Shown piece by piece: positions 1-11,040 of a stretch of DNA of 62,374 nt. The stretch spans positions 1 to 62,374 of the forward strand of contig NMRA01001056.1 of the NCBI GenBank assembly GCA_002633005.1, written 5' to 3'. Under the pieces are notes generated by a model. The model did no database searches and was not told the origin of the DNA. It saw nothing but the letters and a program-made list of their open reading frames with translations. The stretch is from Phoronis australis (lineage: Eukaryota > Phoronida > Phoronidae). Position numbers and translations under genes: made by a program. Each line of letters starts with the position of its first letter. Position 1 is the first letter of the stretch.

Positions 1-128
1 CCCTGTGCATTTTGAAAAAAAATTCGAGGTAAAATTGGATTTGTTGAAAATTAAAAAATATGATTTTTTAAAAAAAACCAACTACAAAAAAACGTTTTTT
101 TCGATTTTTGTCACTTTCAGAGTCATGT

Positions 129-652
129 CTAACTAGTTAAAACTCCCTTTTTACTCATTTTAGTTAGGAACCTGGAGATTTGATCAGTGTATACACCTAC
201 ATTAAGCGTTACAATTCCCATCAGCTTTGTAGTTATGCATGCAACTAATTCAGTGGTGTTACCGCAAGGTGGTTGAGTATCACTTGATCTGAACAAAGGC
301 AGTATGGCATATGGCTGAAACATTTTTGTGCATATGAGAAGTGGTTGTCTTGGTAATGTAAAGAATCCAACAAATACACTTATAAATTGAAATGGAATAC
401 TTATACAACCGAAATGATAAATATTAGAACAAATATTGACCAAATATTTTCCTGCCGTTGGCAAACGCAGTGATTCCTGCCGATAACTCTGGTCACACTT
501 AAGTTAAGTCTTCCCATTGTAGCCAAGTCAATGGACGCTTCGCTGCTAATTGGATAGGCCTTTTTGATAAGAAACTTGGTGGCGTTATTATCTTCAAAGT
601 AAATAGTTGATCCATTCAGACCGGCTTCATTAGTGACCAGATCCTGAGTCAA
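129..652 (-). other. Possible decayed coding fragment, unknown family
   Basis: Two overlapping open frames on the minus strand (401-652 and 129-464) cover this stretch. The first has two potential N-glycosylation sites and a fairly balanced composition. The second is hydrophobic in its first half and ends with a short charged tail. They could be two parts of one protein separated by a frame change near 460, or chance frames. I recognise no family and see no clear splice sites joining them. A gene call is not justified, but the density of open frame is higher than in the AT-rich neighbourhood. Confidence 0.15.
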
Positions 653-736
653 ATGTCAAGATCTGTAAACATGCTCTTATAGACCTAATTCCCGCCCACA
701 AGAGGCGCGTTCAAAATGAGGCTTGCTACGATAGCT

Positions 737-2650
737 CTGTTGGCTTTATTTATTTATTTATTATTGTGATATTTAAAATGAAGGTGGCCTCTTCAGTGAT
801 AGCACTGCTTTCCAAGAGGGCCCTCAACAAGAAAAAAAGTAATATAATACAATGAAGTAATAAAACAACAATGAAATATACATAACAAAGATACAATTAA
901 AACAGGTTGAGAATTAAGACAATAACTAAGTGACAAATAATGGTAAAAATTTAACTAAGACAGATGAAATAAATTAAGAGATGATTCTAGACAGTGAGAG
1001 TATTTACGACAATGAAAAAATGACATGATTAAGACAGGCAGGGTATAAAAAGTCAAGTTAATTAAAGCCACTTTTTAATATTTACTTTAATGGTAGTAAT
1101 TGAATTGGACCGTTTAATTTCTGGGCTAAAAGAATTCCATATTATAGCAGCTGCATAGATAAAAGATCTCTTGCCCGTCTCGGTTTTAATTTTTTTAGAA
1201 TAACATTGCCAGCAACAGAAGAACGTGTAGAATATACAGCCTGGCTGCTATTGAATTTACTGCTGAGATTTGCTGGAGCCAAGCCATTGATACATCTGTA
1301 CATACAACAGGCAGAGAGATATTTATTTCTTTGTCTTATTTTCATAAATCCCAGCTTGGAATACAAGTCGTCAACCTTAGTGTCCCTAATTTCAGTACCC
1401 AGGATAGCCCTGGCGGCTCTATTTTGGATTACTTGGACTTTGCTGACAAGTGTGTCACTAGTGTGCCCCCAAACCGGTAAACAATAATCAATATGAGGCT
1501 GAATAATAGAATGGTAAAGGGTCTTAAGAGTTCTGACATTAAGAAATTTGCCTTAACGTTTAAGTACACTGATTTTCTTAGATAATTTCTTTGTGATATG
1601 ATCTATGTGCATATTAAATTTAAGATTGGGATCTAAAGTAAGGCCAAAGTACTTAAACTTGTCAATATTCTCGATGGGAGAACCGTTGATAGAAAGGAAT
1701 AGTTTTTGTTGTTTTAATTTCTGGTGGGTTCCAAACAGCATCGACTTGGTTTTACTAACGTTAAGAGTGAGTTTATTTTGAATCAGCCAGTCGTGGATAA
1801 GGGCTAGCTCATCGTTGAGAGAAGTTTCGAGTTCTTTTACCGACCCAGCTGTGGACATAATTGCAGTGTCATCAGTGTATAAAACTGGGACACTGTTGTG
1901 GAGGACAGTAGGGAGGTTGTTAACAAAAATAGTGAATAATAGAGGGCCCAAAATGGAACCCTGAGGTACCCCCGTGATTACGGTTGAATAGTCAGAAAGT
2001 ATACCACCATATTTGGTGGCCTGTTTACGATCGTATAAGTAGTTTCTAAACCAAAGGAGTTCATTATCATTAACTCCATAAGACTCTAGTTTCTGCAATA
2101 GGATACCATGGTCCACAGTGTCAAAGGCTTTCTTAAGGTCAACAAAGACAGCACCAGTTAGCCTCTCCTGATCCATATTATTAAAGATAAACTCAGTAGC
2201 ATGAATGTTTGTAGTAAGAGTGGAATGCAAAGGGCGGAAACCAGACTGTGCTGCCGAGAAAAGGGAATTTTGCTCCAGGAACTGGTGAAGCTGCTTTCGA
2301 ACACACCTTTCAAGAATTTTGGACACTGCAGGGAGGACTGATATTGGTCTATAATTTTCGCAACTTGACTTTTCACCATCTTTAAAAACAGGAGTAACAA
2401 CTGCCATCTTCCATTCTCTAGGAATTGTGGCCGTTTTTAAACTTAAATTCATGATATTGGTAAGGGGCTCAGCTATTTGTTGAGACGCCAGTTTTAATAG
2501 TTTGGCATCAATGCTATCGATGCCACTGGCACTACTAGAGTTCAGAGTTTTTATTTGTTCTCGGACATAGTCAACTTGAATGTCTTGAAACTTAAATGAT
2601 ATTCCCTCTTGTATCCTGGGCGGGAGCTCAATAGTTGACATACTGGCTTA
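737..2650 (-). mobile_element. CR1-like non-LTR retrotransposon, 5'-truncated
   Basis: The 3' end of a LINE inserted in minus orientation. It consists of the reverse transcriptase C-terminal two thirds, a ~320-bp 3' UTR, and a terminal run of TAAA-type short repeats (plus-strand tttatttatttatttatta at about 737-756). Short tandem 3' repeats instead of a long poly(A) are typical of CR1/Jockey-group elements. The endonuclease domain is missing: just upstream of the coding frame (plus-strand 2641-2660) an in-frame stop appears and homology stops. 5' truncation is the usual result of incomplete target-primed reverse transcription. No target-site duplication was found by eye. Confidence 0.8.
1062..2641 (-). 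pseudogene. Reverse transcriptase of CR1-like LINE (broken)
   Basis: The 1553-2641 frame encodes 362 residues with successive LINE reverse transcriptase blocks. These are the WKMAVVTPVFKDG and NYRPISVL segment, the catalytic block VFVDLKKAFDTVDH, the GVPQGSILGPLLF block, and a YTDD catalytic box in place of the usual YADD. A TAA at 1553-1555 interrupts the frame. The same frame resumes immediately and continues with a typical C-terminal region (NRAARAILGT, then LYSKLGFMKIRQRNKY). A second break is a one-base shift in the A-run near 1190-1200. The shifted frame carries the conserved IIWNSFSPEIKRS tail to a stop at 1062-1064. With one stop, one frameshift and a missing 5' end, this copy is dead. 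The CR1/Jockey-group assignment rests on RT motifs and the 3' repeat type; the exact clade is not resolved. Confidence 0.82.
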
Positions 2651-4557
2651 TCGGCATAGTTGCATTCCGCTTTGCTCGAACGGCTAGAAAAAATCCGAAC
2701 ATTCAACTGTCTGTTTTACAATCCCTAAGGTTGTTGAGATTTGGAAGCATTGGGTCGTTGCCATATGCCGCAACGAATGAAAATATTTCCGTGTAAAATT
2801 TATAAATTTTTTGAAAAGTTAGATCATATTTTGTCACATCTCGATTGCCGAGCATCCCATAACAACAACCAGAGAATCTTTGGCCAGCCAGACTGTGTTT
2901 TTATGACTATGCATTGAAACATGATGCATTTTTCTTTCCAAAAGGGACAGGGCCCTCAATCCCTCAATTTTTGGACTGAATATTGTCCCTATTCCCCTCT
3001 CAAAAATATTGAAAAATCACCTGAAATTACCCCCCAAGAGGCCTAAAAATTCCCCTAGTGATTGAAAATTTCTCTTCTAAGTTCAAGTCACCTAACCACA
3101 CAGGTGACAATTTGAAACAACACAAAACGCTACTTGAGACAGAGTCTATGAGAACTTACAACAGGGCGGGGGTGCTATTGATGGTGATCGGGAGGTAGTT
3201 TTTTCCTCTAACTCAGCGACAGAACAAATTCCCCTCTCAGAAGACACAGGCACATTACCCCTCGGATGAACGAGGCCCCTGAAGAAACATGATAAGTATG
3301 CTTGCTCTGCCCAGTTAACTGAAATTGAGACCTTAAAAACGAGGTTATGCTTTGGACGGAGGAATTAGGTGATTTAATTTTAAAATTCAACTTGGTCCAG
3401 ATTGATATTTGAAACGATCTAACACATGAAATATACTAAGAATAAGTTAAAACCAAGAAGGCAGAATTTATGGTCAAATAATTTTTATTATCAGTTACGA
3501 GCCTTGTTATTTATTGTAATAAAAAATATTTTATAACATCAATTATTCTTTCAGATCAATGGCAAATCAACTGTTAGTCCCGGTAGTCCCTACCTCCGGA
3601 CCTAGGCTATATGCTTGATCAACAAAATGAAACAGATGTGACTAATTGCACATCACAGCAAAGTGTGATAAGCCACCTCTGTGGAATATATCCTCAACTC
3701 CTCAACAATATGAGCAGATGACCTGGTTGTGTCCAAAAGATTATCAACAATTCATGACAGTCAGCCTGCTCAGAGAGTGACCTCTTCCCTTCCCCAGTTG
3801 CCCCCTGTGATCATGGCAAAGCATTCTTAACAATACCTCCATAGTGAGCCAGCCAACCGCACAAATTGCTTGTGCAGTATTACGTAATCAATGACAAGGC
3901 CTTGAGAAGACATCAGAATAGAATTCACATATATAACCACTTAGGCATTTATTTAAAATTTTAGTTCCATATTACGTTGTCTTGATTAAAATCGATCATA
4001 TATAGTTGTCGAATGGAAAAAATTGATGCACAACTTGCCGAAAACAAAAAACTTGTGACCTTTTAGCATTGAGGCATTAATACAAACGTTTCACGGCTTG
4101 AAGTATATGTTCAGTTTTGTTAATTAATGTTTCAAATGTAGACATTCTCCATCCAGAACCCTTTATTTATACTCTATGAACATCATTCTCTTGATAAATT
4201 TGCCAATTAATTGAATGTTACTCATTTTCAATTCGCTGAGAACTCTTTCTGCGCGCGCATTAATAACCAAGTAATAAACTTCAGCAACGACCTCTTTCAT
4301 AACCTGTCCGAAGTATTTTAGAAATTGGCAATATTGGCTGTCCGAAATTCGTGAAATTTGAGAAAGTCGACAAAATTGACGGTATCCGAAATCTTAGAAT
4401 TTATGGTGCCATCAACTTTTCGATTTGCGGTTTTAGACAGTTTGAACTTGCACGCAGATTTGTGATCGTTAATGCTAACAAGAAATAACCCAAGCATAAA
4501 CAGCGATGCTACTGACTATGAACAGAATCAACTCGCCAAACTTTGTGATAGGAATTA
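2651..4557. other. No recognisable gene
   Basis: AT-rich sequence with only short scattered open frames. I see no repeat structure, splice-site-bounded exon or conserved protein motif here. Confidence 0.5.
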
Positions 4558-4612
4558 AAGTATATGTATGTGTATGTGTGTATATATATATATATATATA
4601 CACATACATATG
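4558..4612. repeat. TA/TG dinucleotide microsatellite
   Basis: A run of alternating TATG/TGTG followed by about nine TA units and then the near inverse (acacatacata). The block is almost palindromic, so it could form a cruciform as well as slip. A short open frame crossing it encodes only I/Y/H repeats and is an artefact. Confidence 0.85.
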
Positions 4613-5695
4613 TCGTGTAACATGCCTTGACTGATTATTCGTAATATCCATTGGCGCTCCACGAAGTTCACCTTAACTGTTCGCAAACCAAACACAAATG
4701 ACACGACTGCAGGTAGCAGGCCCAAAATGTAACCCTGCTTTGTTTCTGGGGCAGCGCGAGTGACATACTTATGAGTCACCTGTGTCACTCAAATAGACTA
4801 GCGAAACAGCGTTGTTGCCAACGAGATGCATGTAAATAAGGCCCCCGTGGTCTCAATTACGTATCTGGACGTTTGGCAATTATAGAACTATTGCTTTATG
4901 CGACAGGTATATTTAATCAATAGAAGTTTGGAATTAATATTCTGAAATATAGCAGTAGGTCAGATTACAATTTAACCGAAGTAGAGCCTACGTAGTTCTA
5001 ATCACAAAACACCACTAAGCGCAAGTGACTGTTCACGTAGCCGGCTACAAGTGCGTTAACTACTTAGATGCTAATTATGCTTTAATATGAAAACGGTTCA
5101 TCCTGATAATATCGGCCCTTGCGTTCCCGGTACTGCTGTTGGAATTTTATCTGTACTATGTTCACTCAAGCTCGATAGCAATGCCATCCGCTCGTGAATG
5201 AATTCAATTTATATTTTATGTGTGCAGGCGGATTTAGAGCGATCTTTACTACAGGCCCAGGTTTCGTTTTACAAGTCTTATGCCATCAACGGAAACGTGC
5301 AACTTTTACTTAAGATTAAGAGGTTCACACACTGTTTCAGATGGTTTCAAAATTCTTAACCTTGGTGTGAGAGAGAGCCGAAATATTTCGTGTAAAATAG
5401 AAAATAGGCTAGTAAATGGAATGTGAGTAGTGAGACAAAGATACATCTACACATGAACATTTTTAACGTATACTGCGCTACAAACTAGGACGTGGATTTT
5501 TGCATTTCACACAATTTGTTTTACTTGACACTAAACAACATTGTTTTGGCGATTTGAGCGCATGGCAAAGCGAAGGTCGGGGTGCCTGGAGGAAGGTAAG
5601 TGGGCTGTAGGTTCACACAAATAAATTGAAGCCGTGAACCTGTAATCTGACTTGATAACACAACGCTGGTCTCATCACCGGTGCTTATTAATTAT
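4613..5695. other. No recognisable gene
   Basis: Unique-looking sequence up to the left end of the large TIR element at 5696. No exon-like segment or repeat was identified. Confidence 0.45.
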
Positions 5696-6660
5696 TAGAC
5701 CGGGATCCCAGACCTTTTTTGGGCATGAAAAGGTTACCAATTATCTTTGGTGCCACAGTGCTCTGTGGGTATCCTAATGCTTGGAAATGGCCGTCTGACA
5801 GGTTCGCTTTGGTGGGTGTGGTCGGGGGGGCCAAGAGAATGATGCTCAAAAATTGAGCTAGATCAACTTTTCTGGTAACCACTTCAAACTGCCTGGGATA
5901 CCTCCTAGGTAATCCACTGTATCAAAATTGGTCACTGCCAGACAATTTCAGTGGTGGGGAGTATCAGCCAGACGGTTATAAACAAGGTTAAAAAATTGAG
6001 CTAGATCAATCCAAGAGGTAACCGTGTGAATCCAGTTTCAAAATATTCACCGTGAGCCCAGGTATCTCGAATGAACACTGCCAGACAAATCTAGTGGTGG
6101 GTTAGCCCCGCCAGACATGCCTAAATACCCAAGTTGAGCTAGATCAACCCACCAGGTAACCGTTTGAAACCAATTGCACGATGTTCAGCATCACTGTACA
6201 TGGCACAAGTGTTAGATGCCAGAAAGTTTCAGTGGTGGAGTGTCACTGCCAGACGATTATCATTTAAGGGTTAAAAATTGAGCTAGATCAACCCAAAAGG
6301 TAACCGCTTAAAACCAGTTCCAAAATATTTACCGTTAGCCCAGGTATCACGAATAAACATTGCCAGACAAATCTAGTGGTGGGTTAGCCCCGCCAGACAC
6401 GCCCAAAGACCTGAGTTGAGCTAGATCAACCCAAGAGGTAACCGCATGAAACCAGTTGCAAAATATTCGCCGTAAGCCCTGGAGGTATCAAGAATAAATA
6501 CTGCTAGACAAATCTACTGTTGGGTTATCCCCGCCAGACACGCCCAAGTACATGAGTTGAGATAAATCAACCCCCCCAGGTAACTGTTTGAAACAAACCA
6601 TCCAATGTTAAGCATCACTGCACGTGGCACAACAGTAAGATGCCCCAATCAGACAAATAA
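5696..6660 (+). repeat. Left terminal inverted repeat of copy A: ~141-bp unit array
   Basis: Six successive units are marked by the phrase ggtaacc(g/a) at about 5873, 6016, 6155, 6297, 6438 and 6579, giving a period of ~139-143 bp. Each unit carries TTGAGCTAGATCAA followed by cccaagaggtaaccg, and most carry gccagacaaatctagtggtg and cgccagacacgcc. The TTGAGCTAGATCAA core is almost its own reverse complement. The whole block recurs inverted at 9285-10343. Regularly spaced subterminal motifs are what transposase-binding arrays look like, but binding is an inference. Confidence 0.8.
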
Positions 6661-7044
6661 AGAGTCGAAACAAAATTGATTATGCATGTAAGCCCATTCA
6701 CAATGAATGAGCATCACATTGAGGAACCAGGCTCTTCAATTTTTAATAAAGCCACTGAGTCCGTGCAACAAAGGTTACCACACAAGGTGAAAGATTTTTG
6801 TCCGCAAGTTTACGTCGGGGCTTGATAACTAAAAACATCGCACCTGATGTTGCAGCGACCTCCCAATTTCATGCGAAAACAGTGGAATACTCCACATGAT
6901 TCAGTATTAAAAACAAAACCTAAAAACCTGTCCGAGACGAATAGCACATTGTGTTTGCACGAATTTCGATTTTTTGTTGTCCTATTTTACCAGTCTAAGC
7001 TGCGTCCCTCTGTTTTCGGACGAGTCATTTCATTCAACTGCTAA

Positions 7045-7440
7045 AACGAATAATAATAAAATGCCGTCTTTTGTTGTCTTCTGCATTATGTATGCGCCCC
7101 AACTACCTTCATTTCACACAGTGATTAATATGAAATTTGGCAAAACTCATCAGTTTTGGGCAATCTCCATCTTTATTGTAAGTTGAGCCCACAGAGTACT
7201 CCAGAGATGTATCAAGAACAATGACGTCAGTGGCTGTATCAACATTTTCCCGACTATGCTAGATGTATTCTTTGCCCAAAACGCCCAAACTACGTCAAAA
7301 GTTGAAATTTGCAGACCCAATATTACGTGAAGTGCTGGAAAATGGTGCGTTCTCAGTGCTATGTACGAGGATCAACGTCAGTAGATCGGCTGTTGACCTC
7401 TCTTTGAAACAGTCCATATTTTTATGTTTGATATGGTGTT
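7045..7440 (+). pseudogene. Remnant of NYARW-motif uncharacterised protein (copy A)
   Basis: The plus-strand frames here match, with many changes, the better-kept minus-strand frames in copies B, C and D. The end of the segment (7300-7425) keeps LRQKLKFADPILREVLENGAF and SRSAVDLSLKQS. The first part (7046-7190) matches the PSFHTVIN...KFGKTHQFWAI portion. The central NYARW motif is destroyed here (plus-strand 7275-7300 reads as a different frame). Several frame changes make it a pseudogene. See the copy D entry for family comments. Confidence 0.55.
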
Positions 7441-8323
7441 CTCCAAAAAGGCTGAAAACATCTCTGCGTCACCTGATATTGAGTAAGTACGGTCGTGTTA
7501 GATTTCGTGGAAACTGTCAAAGCTGTAACTTAGATAACACATTCTGTTCATGTTGCGAACATGTTATTCACAGTTCGTGGGTATAACGTGTCCTGTTTTT
7601 CAGTTTAGTTAGATTGACAATCATTTCATTTGCACGACACTTGTACAGCATGCGGGAAATGGAACTGTTCGCTTTTTGTCTTTATAGTGAATATAAAACA
7701 TGTTCGAATTAATTATTCATAGATTTTCTTTATGGGGCTCAGTCACCATGGCGACGGCCCCGTTCATCCATTTTGGGGGAGGGGGTTGCAGTTGAGTTAA
7801 ACGAAGATTCTAGTTTATGCTTCACCTTTTTACTTTTATTATGAATTGTACAGGCCTGTAGCTATGGGGGGGGGGGGTTCGGGGGATTCTATCCAACAGG
7901 ATCGTGGATAGGATAAGAGGAGGCTTTATGTTATTCATAAACCACGCTCGTGGTGGCTACACCTAAGGGTAACAAGTGAGTCCAGATGGGAACCTAAGCA
8001 TAAAAGTCTAGCCCTACGACCTTAGTAAGCTACAAGTTTTGTAAATAGCATTGAGAGAGCTCCCAAAAAATAGAGCGGTGTGAATGCCTTAAACCTCAAC
8101 TTTGGTCAATGAAAATCTCTAGTCAATTGATGTCAATGGTGCACAACCCTGCAGACTTCATACTATCTACAAACTTGATGCAAAAGATTTCCAAGGTTCC
8201 ATGTCACTGTGACGAAGGTTCAATACTCCGAAGGTGCAGTACTCCGAATGCCCAATACTCAGAAGGTGCGTTATGTTCTAAAATTCACTACTTTGAATTT
8301 CCACTATTCCAAAACCAGGACCA

Positions 8324-8688
8324 GGTCTCTAATCTTTGTGCTCGAAACGAACTCGAAATTATTTTTGGCAATACCTCTGCTTCTTTTGTGTGAACTCAAG
8401 ATAAGTGGTATTCAGACTGTGCTTGTATAAGTCTAGTTTATGCATGCGAGTTTCTAGTTTGCATTTAAAAACCCTTATATTCGTGCTACAACCTGGAGTA
8501 AAAACTCGAAATTTCGAACTCAAACTCAAACTTTTAGCTTTATTGATGGATTTATCAAGTGCAAATAAATCATCCACGAAAGTCATTATGTACTTGAGAA
8601 TATAGAGTAATAGACACTTATCTTGAGTTCGCACTAAATTAGAGTAAAAAATGCCGAACATGATTTCGACGAACGAGCCCCGAGGTCC
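8324..8688 (+). mobile_element. MITE inside copy A (~365 bp)
   Basis: Starts ggtctctaatcttt and ends with a decayed inverse of the same (around 8640-8688). Inside it has the repeated phrases actcgaaat and ttcgagttt in both orientations, giving a foldback-like structure. It is homologous to the free copies at 15969-16349 and 52983-53353, and to the copy inside element B at 40862-41252. It has no coding potential; the open frames on both strands are shadows of its internal symmetry. Copies A and B carry it with the same flanking sequence, so it was already present in their common ancestor. Confidence 0.7.
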
Positions 8689-9284
8689 GACTCAGAGATA
8701 CAAATAGTCCGAGAAAACGAGATATAAGTCCACTAAAAAGGTGCAAACGCACAATTCATTGCACGTACAGCTCCGATAGTGGTACTTTTTTTGAGTCAAC
8801 TGACTATTTTGTCTGTAAAAGGTCCGCATCACCAAGAATTCGAGCCCCCCATATTGAAGGCTGGGTGCGCGCGTGAGTAACACGCTTAAATACAACCAGA
8901 TAAACAATTTTGTTAAGTCATTCACCGACTAAACTTCATATTTCCGTTTGAGGATGCAATGAGGTGTAATCACTCATTTAAGTATGGCTGATTTGAAACT
9001 TTGTCAGGAGATAATGCGAGAATGTTCTCTTCCCCCTAATTAAGCTGAGTCAAAAGCCTTACTGAAATTTCTACAGTGTCGACATTTGCAAAATACCAAA
9101 GGTCCACCGTTCTTGAAATTCGAACCACCCGCCACTCAATGCTGGCTACGGGCCTGAATAGGATAATTTATATGCATTTGAGTAGTAGAGAGATGGGGAC
9201 ATCTAATATAAAGTCGCCCCTGCATCGACCAAACCTCTGTATGCTACTGTCCCATTGCTAAAAATGTCTGTAAAATACCTTTTG

Positions 9285-10343
9285 TTGCATGCAGAATGTT
9301 GCTCAACATTATGCAAATGGTTTCAAACGGTTACCTGGCAGGTAAATCTGGTCGAACTCGGATATTTCATCGTGTGTGGTGGGGCTGATCTACAACTAGA
9401 CTTGTCTCGCAGTGTTTATTCATGATACATAGGCTTACGTAGAATATTTTGCAAGGTTTCATGTGGTTACCTTTTAGGGTTGATTTACCTCAAATTTCAG
9501 CCCTTTAGTCTGGGAGGGACACCCCACCACTGAAATTGTCTGGCATCTTACTGTTATACGATGTACAGTGATGCTGAGCATCGTGCAGTTGGTTTCAAAC
9601 GGTTACCTTGTGGGTTAATCTAGCTCAACTCAGGTATTTGGGCATGTCTGGCGAGGCTAACCCACCACTAGATTTGTCTAGCAGTGTTTGTGATACCTGG
9701 GCTTACGGTGAATATTTTGGAATTGGTTTTAAACGGTTACCTCTTGGGTTGATATAGCTCAATTTTTAACCCTTTTTGATAATCATCTGGCAGGGGTACC
9801 CCACCACTGAAATTGTCTGGCATCTAACACTTGTACCATGTACAGTGATGCTGAACATCATGCAATTGGTTTCAAACGGTTACCTGGTGGGTTGAGCTGG
9901 CTCAACTCGGGTATTTGGGTGTGTCTGGCGGGGCTAACCCACCACTAGATTTGTCTGGCAGTGTTCATTCGGGATACCTGGGCTCACGGTGAATATTTTG
10001 AAACTGGATTCACACGGTTACCTCTTGGATTGATCTAGCTCAATTTTTTTACCTTGTTTGCAATCGTCTGCCTGATACTCCCCACCGCTGAAATTGTCTG
10101 GCAGTGACTAATTTTGATACAGTGGGTTACGTAGGAGGTATCCCAGGCGGTTTGAAGTGGTTACCAGAAAAGTTGATCTAGCTCAATTTTTTAGTGTCAT
10201 TCTCTTGGCTCCCCTGACCACACCCACCAAAGCAAACCTGCCAGACGGCCATTTCCAAGAATCAGGATACCCACAGAGCACTGTGGCACCAAAGAACCTT
10301 GGTTACCTTTTCATGCCCAAAATAGCTCTGGGATCCCGGTCTA
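9285..10343 (-). repeat. Right terminal inverted repeat of copy A
   Basis: Reverse complement of the left array: successive units read ggttacctcttgggttgatctagctcaa, ending at gggatcccggtcta (10343). Seven or so ggtta(c) marks occur between 9320 and 10170 at ~141-bp spacing. The outermost ~150 bp differs from the unit and reads agctctgggatcccgg preceded by ttaccttttcatgcccaaa, matching the left outer segment. Confidence 0.8.
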
Positions 10344-11040
10344 TATCTGTTAATCCAAATACAAAGTGTGACACTGTGGCGAGAATATACAGTTCATTTA
10401 CATAATGAAACCGCGATCAAGCTTGGCAAATGTTTCGACTGTCAAAGAAACGAGATCCACCTCGATAGCTGCAGACTGCGACAGTAGTCAATACATTACA
10501 TCGGCAGCATTTGTAAACAATGTGTAACTCAGTTGCTTAATGAACTTCGAGATATACGTCCCGATCATGCAGAAGAGCGCACTGTCCGAAATGTGAGAAT
10601 GATGGCCAATGCCACTAATATCGACGTGTCCGAAATTTCAGAAATAGAGATGAATGCCAAATTTGACCGTTTCCCAAATTTCAGAATCAAAAAATCTGTT
10701 TGGGGTTGGATTTAGGTGTCCAGAATTTGGGAGACTTCGCTAAGTTTGGGAATTTTTACAGTATGATTATTTTTGCATGATATGTATTGAAACCGTGTTT
10801 TAGATTCGTCAGGTTAGATTGTTTTGATAACTGTGATCAGTAGGCCTACCCAAGTGGTGCGTTTTGAGTCGCAGAATATGTAAGTAAAATATTTAACTAT
10901 ATTTTCATTTTCTAGGAGTTTATTTATAGAAAACCAATTAGATGTATCCGCTATCCGAGTCTGAGTTAAGGAAAATACTGTTCATATTATTACTTCTCAA
11001 CTCCATCTTGGTGAATACCTCATGTTTATATAAATATGTG
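10344..11040. other. No recognisable gene
   Basis: Flank of copy A. A 60-codon plus-strand frame at 10533-10715 has mixed composition but no known motif and no supporting splice signals. The phrase ccgaaatttcag and relatives recur, and a similar phrase occurs near 4330-4400, so part of this may be an old dispersed repeat. Confidence 0.4.

Larger units (their letters stand above)
5696..10343 (+). mobile_element. Large TIR element, copy A (4.6 kb)
   Basis: Starts with TAGACCGGGATCCCAGA at 5696 and ends with its reverse complement at 10343. The direct 3-bp repeat TAT flanks both sides, although a TA target site inside the TIR is equally possible. Both ends consist of about 0.95-1.05 kb of inverted sequence made of ~141-bp tandem units. 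The interior holds a decayed protein remnant (about 7045-7440) and an embedded MITE (8324-8688). The same interior is found in opposite orientation in copy B (38733-44528) and partly at 46296-47335 and 59592-61924. Ends and interior together define one DNA-transposon-like family. No transposase with a recognisable DDE domain is visible, so this copy is non-autonomous or decayed. Confidence 0.78.

Noticed and set aside
4555-4788. ORF ending in IYIYIY/HIHI
   Set aside because: Tail is the TA/TG microsatellite; the remainder has no motif.
5696-6660. CRISPR-like or gene-family interpretation of the 141-bp repeats
   Set aside because: Units diverge along their whole length, form inverted element ends and have no direct repeat/spacer alternation.
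8209-8661. Several overlapping ORFs on both strands
   Set aside because: Created by the self-complementary MITE sequence, not coding.
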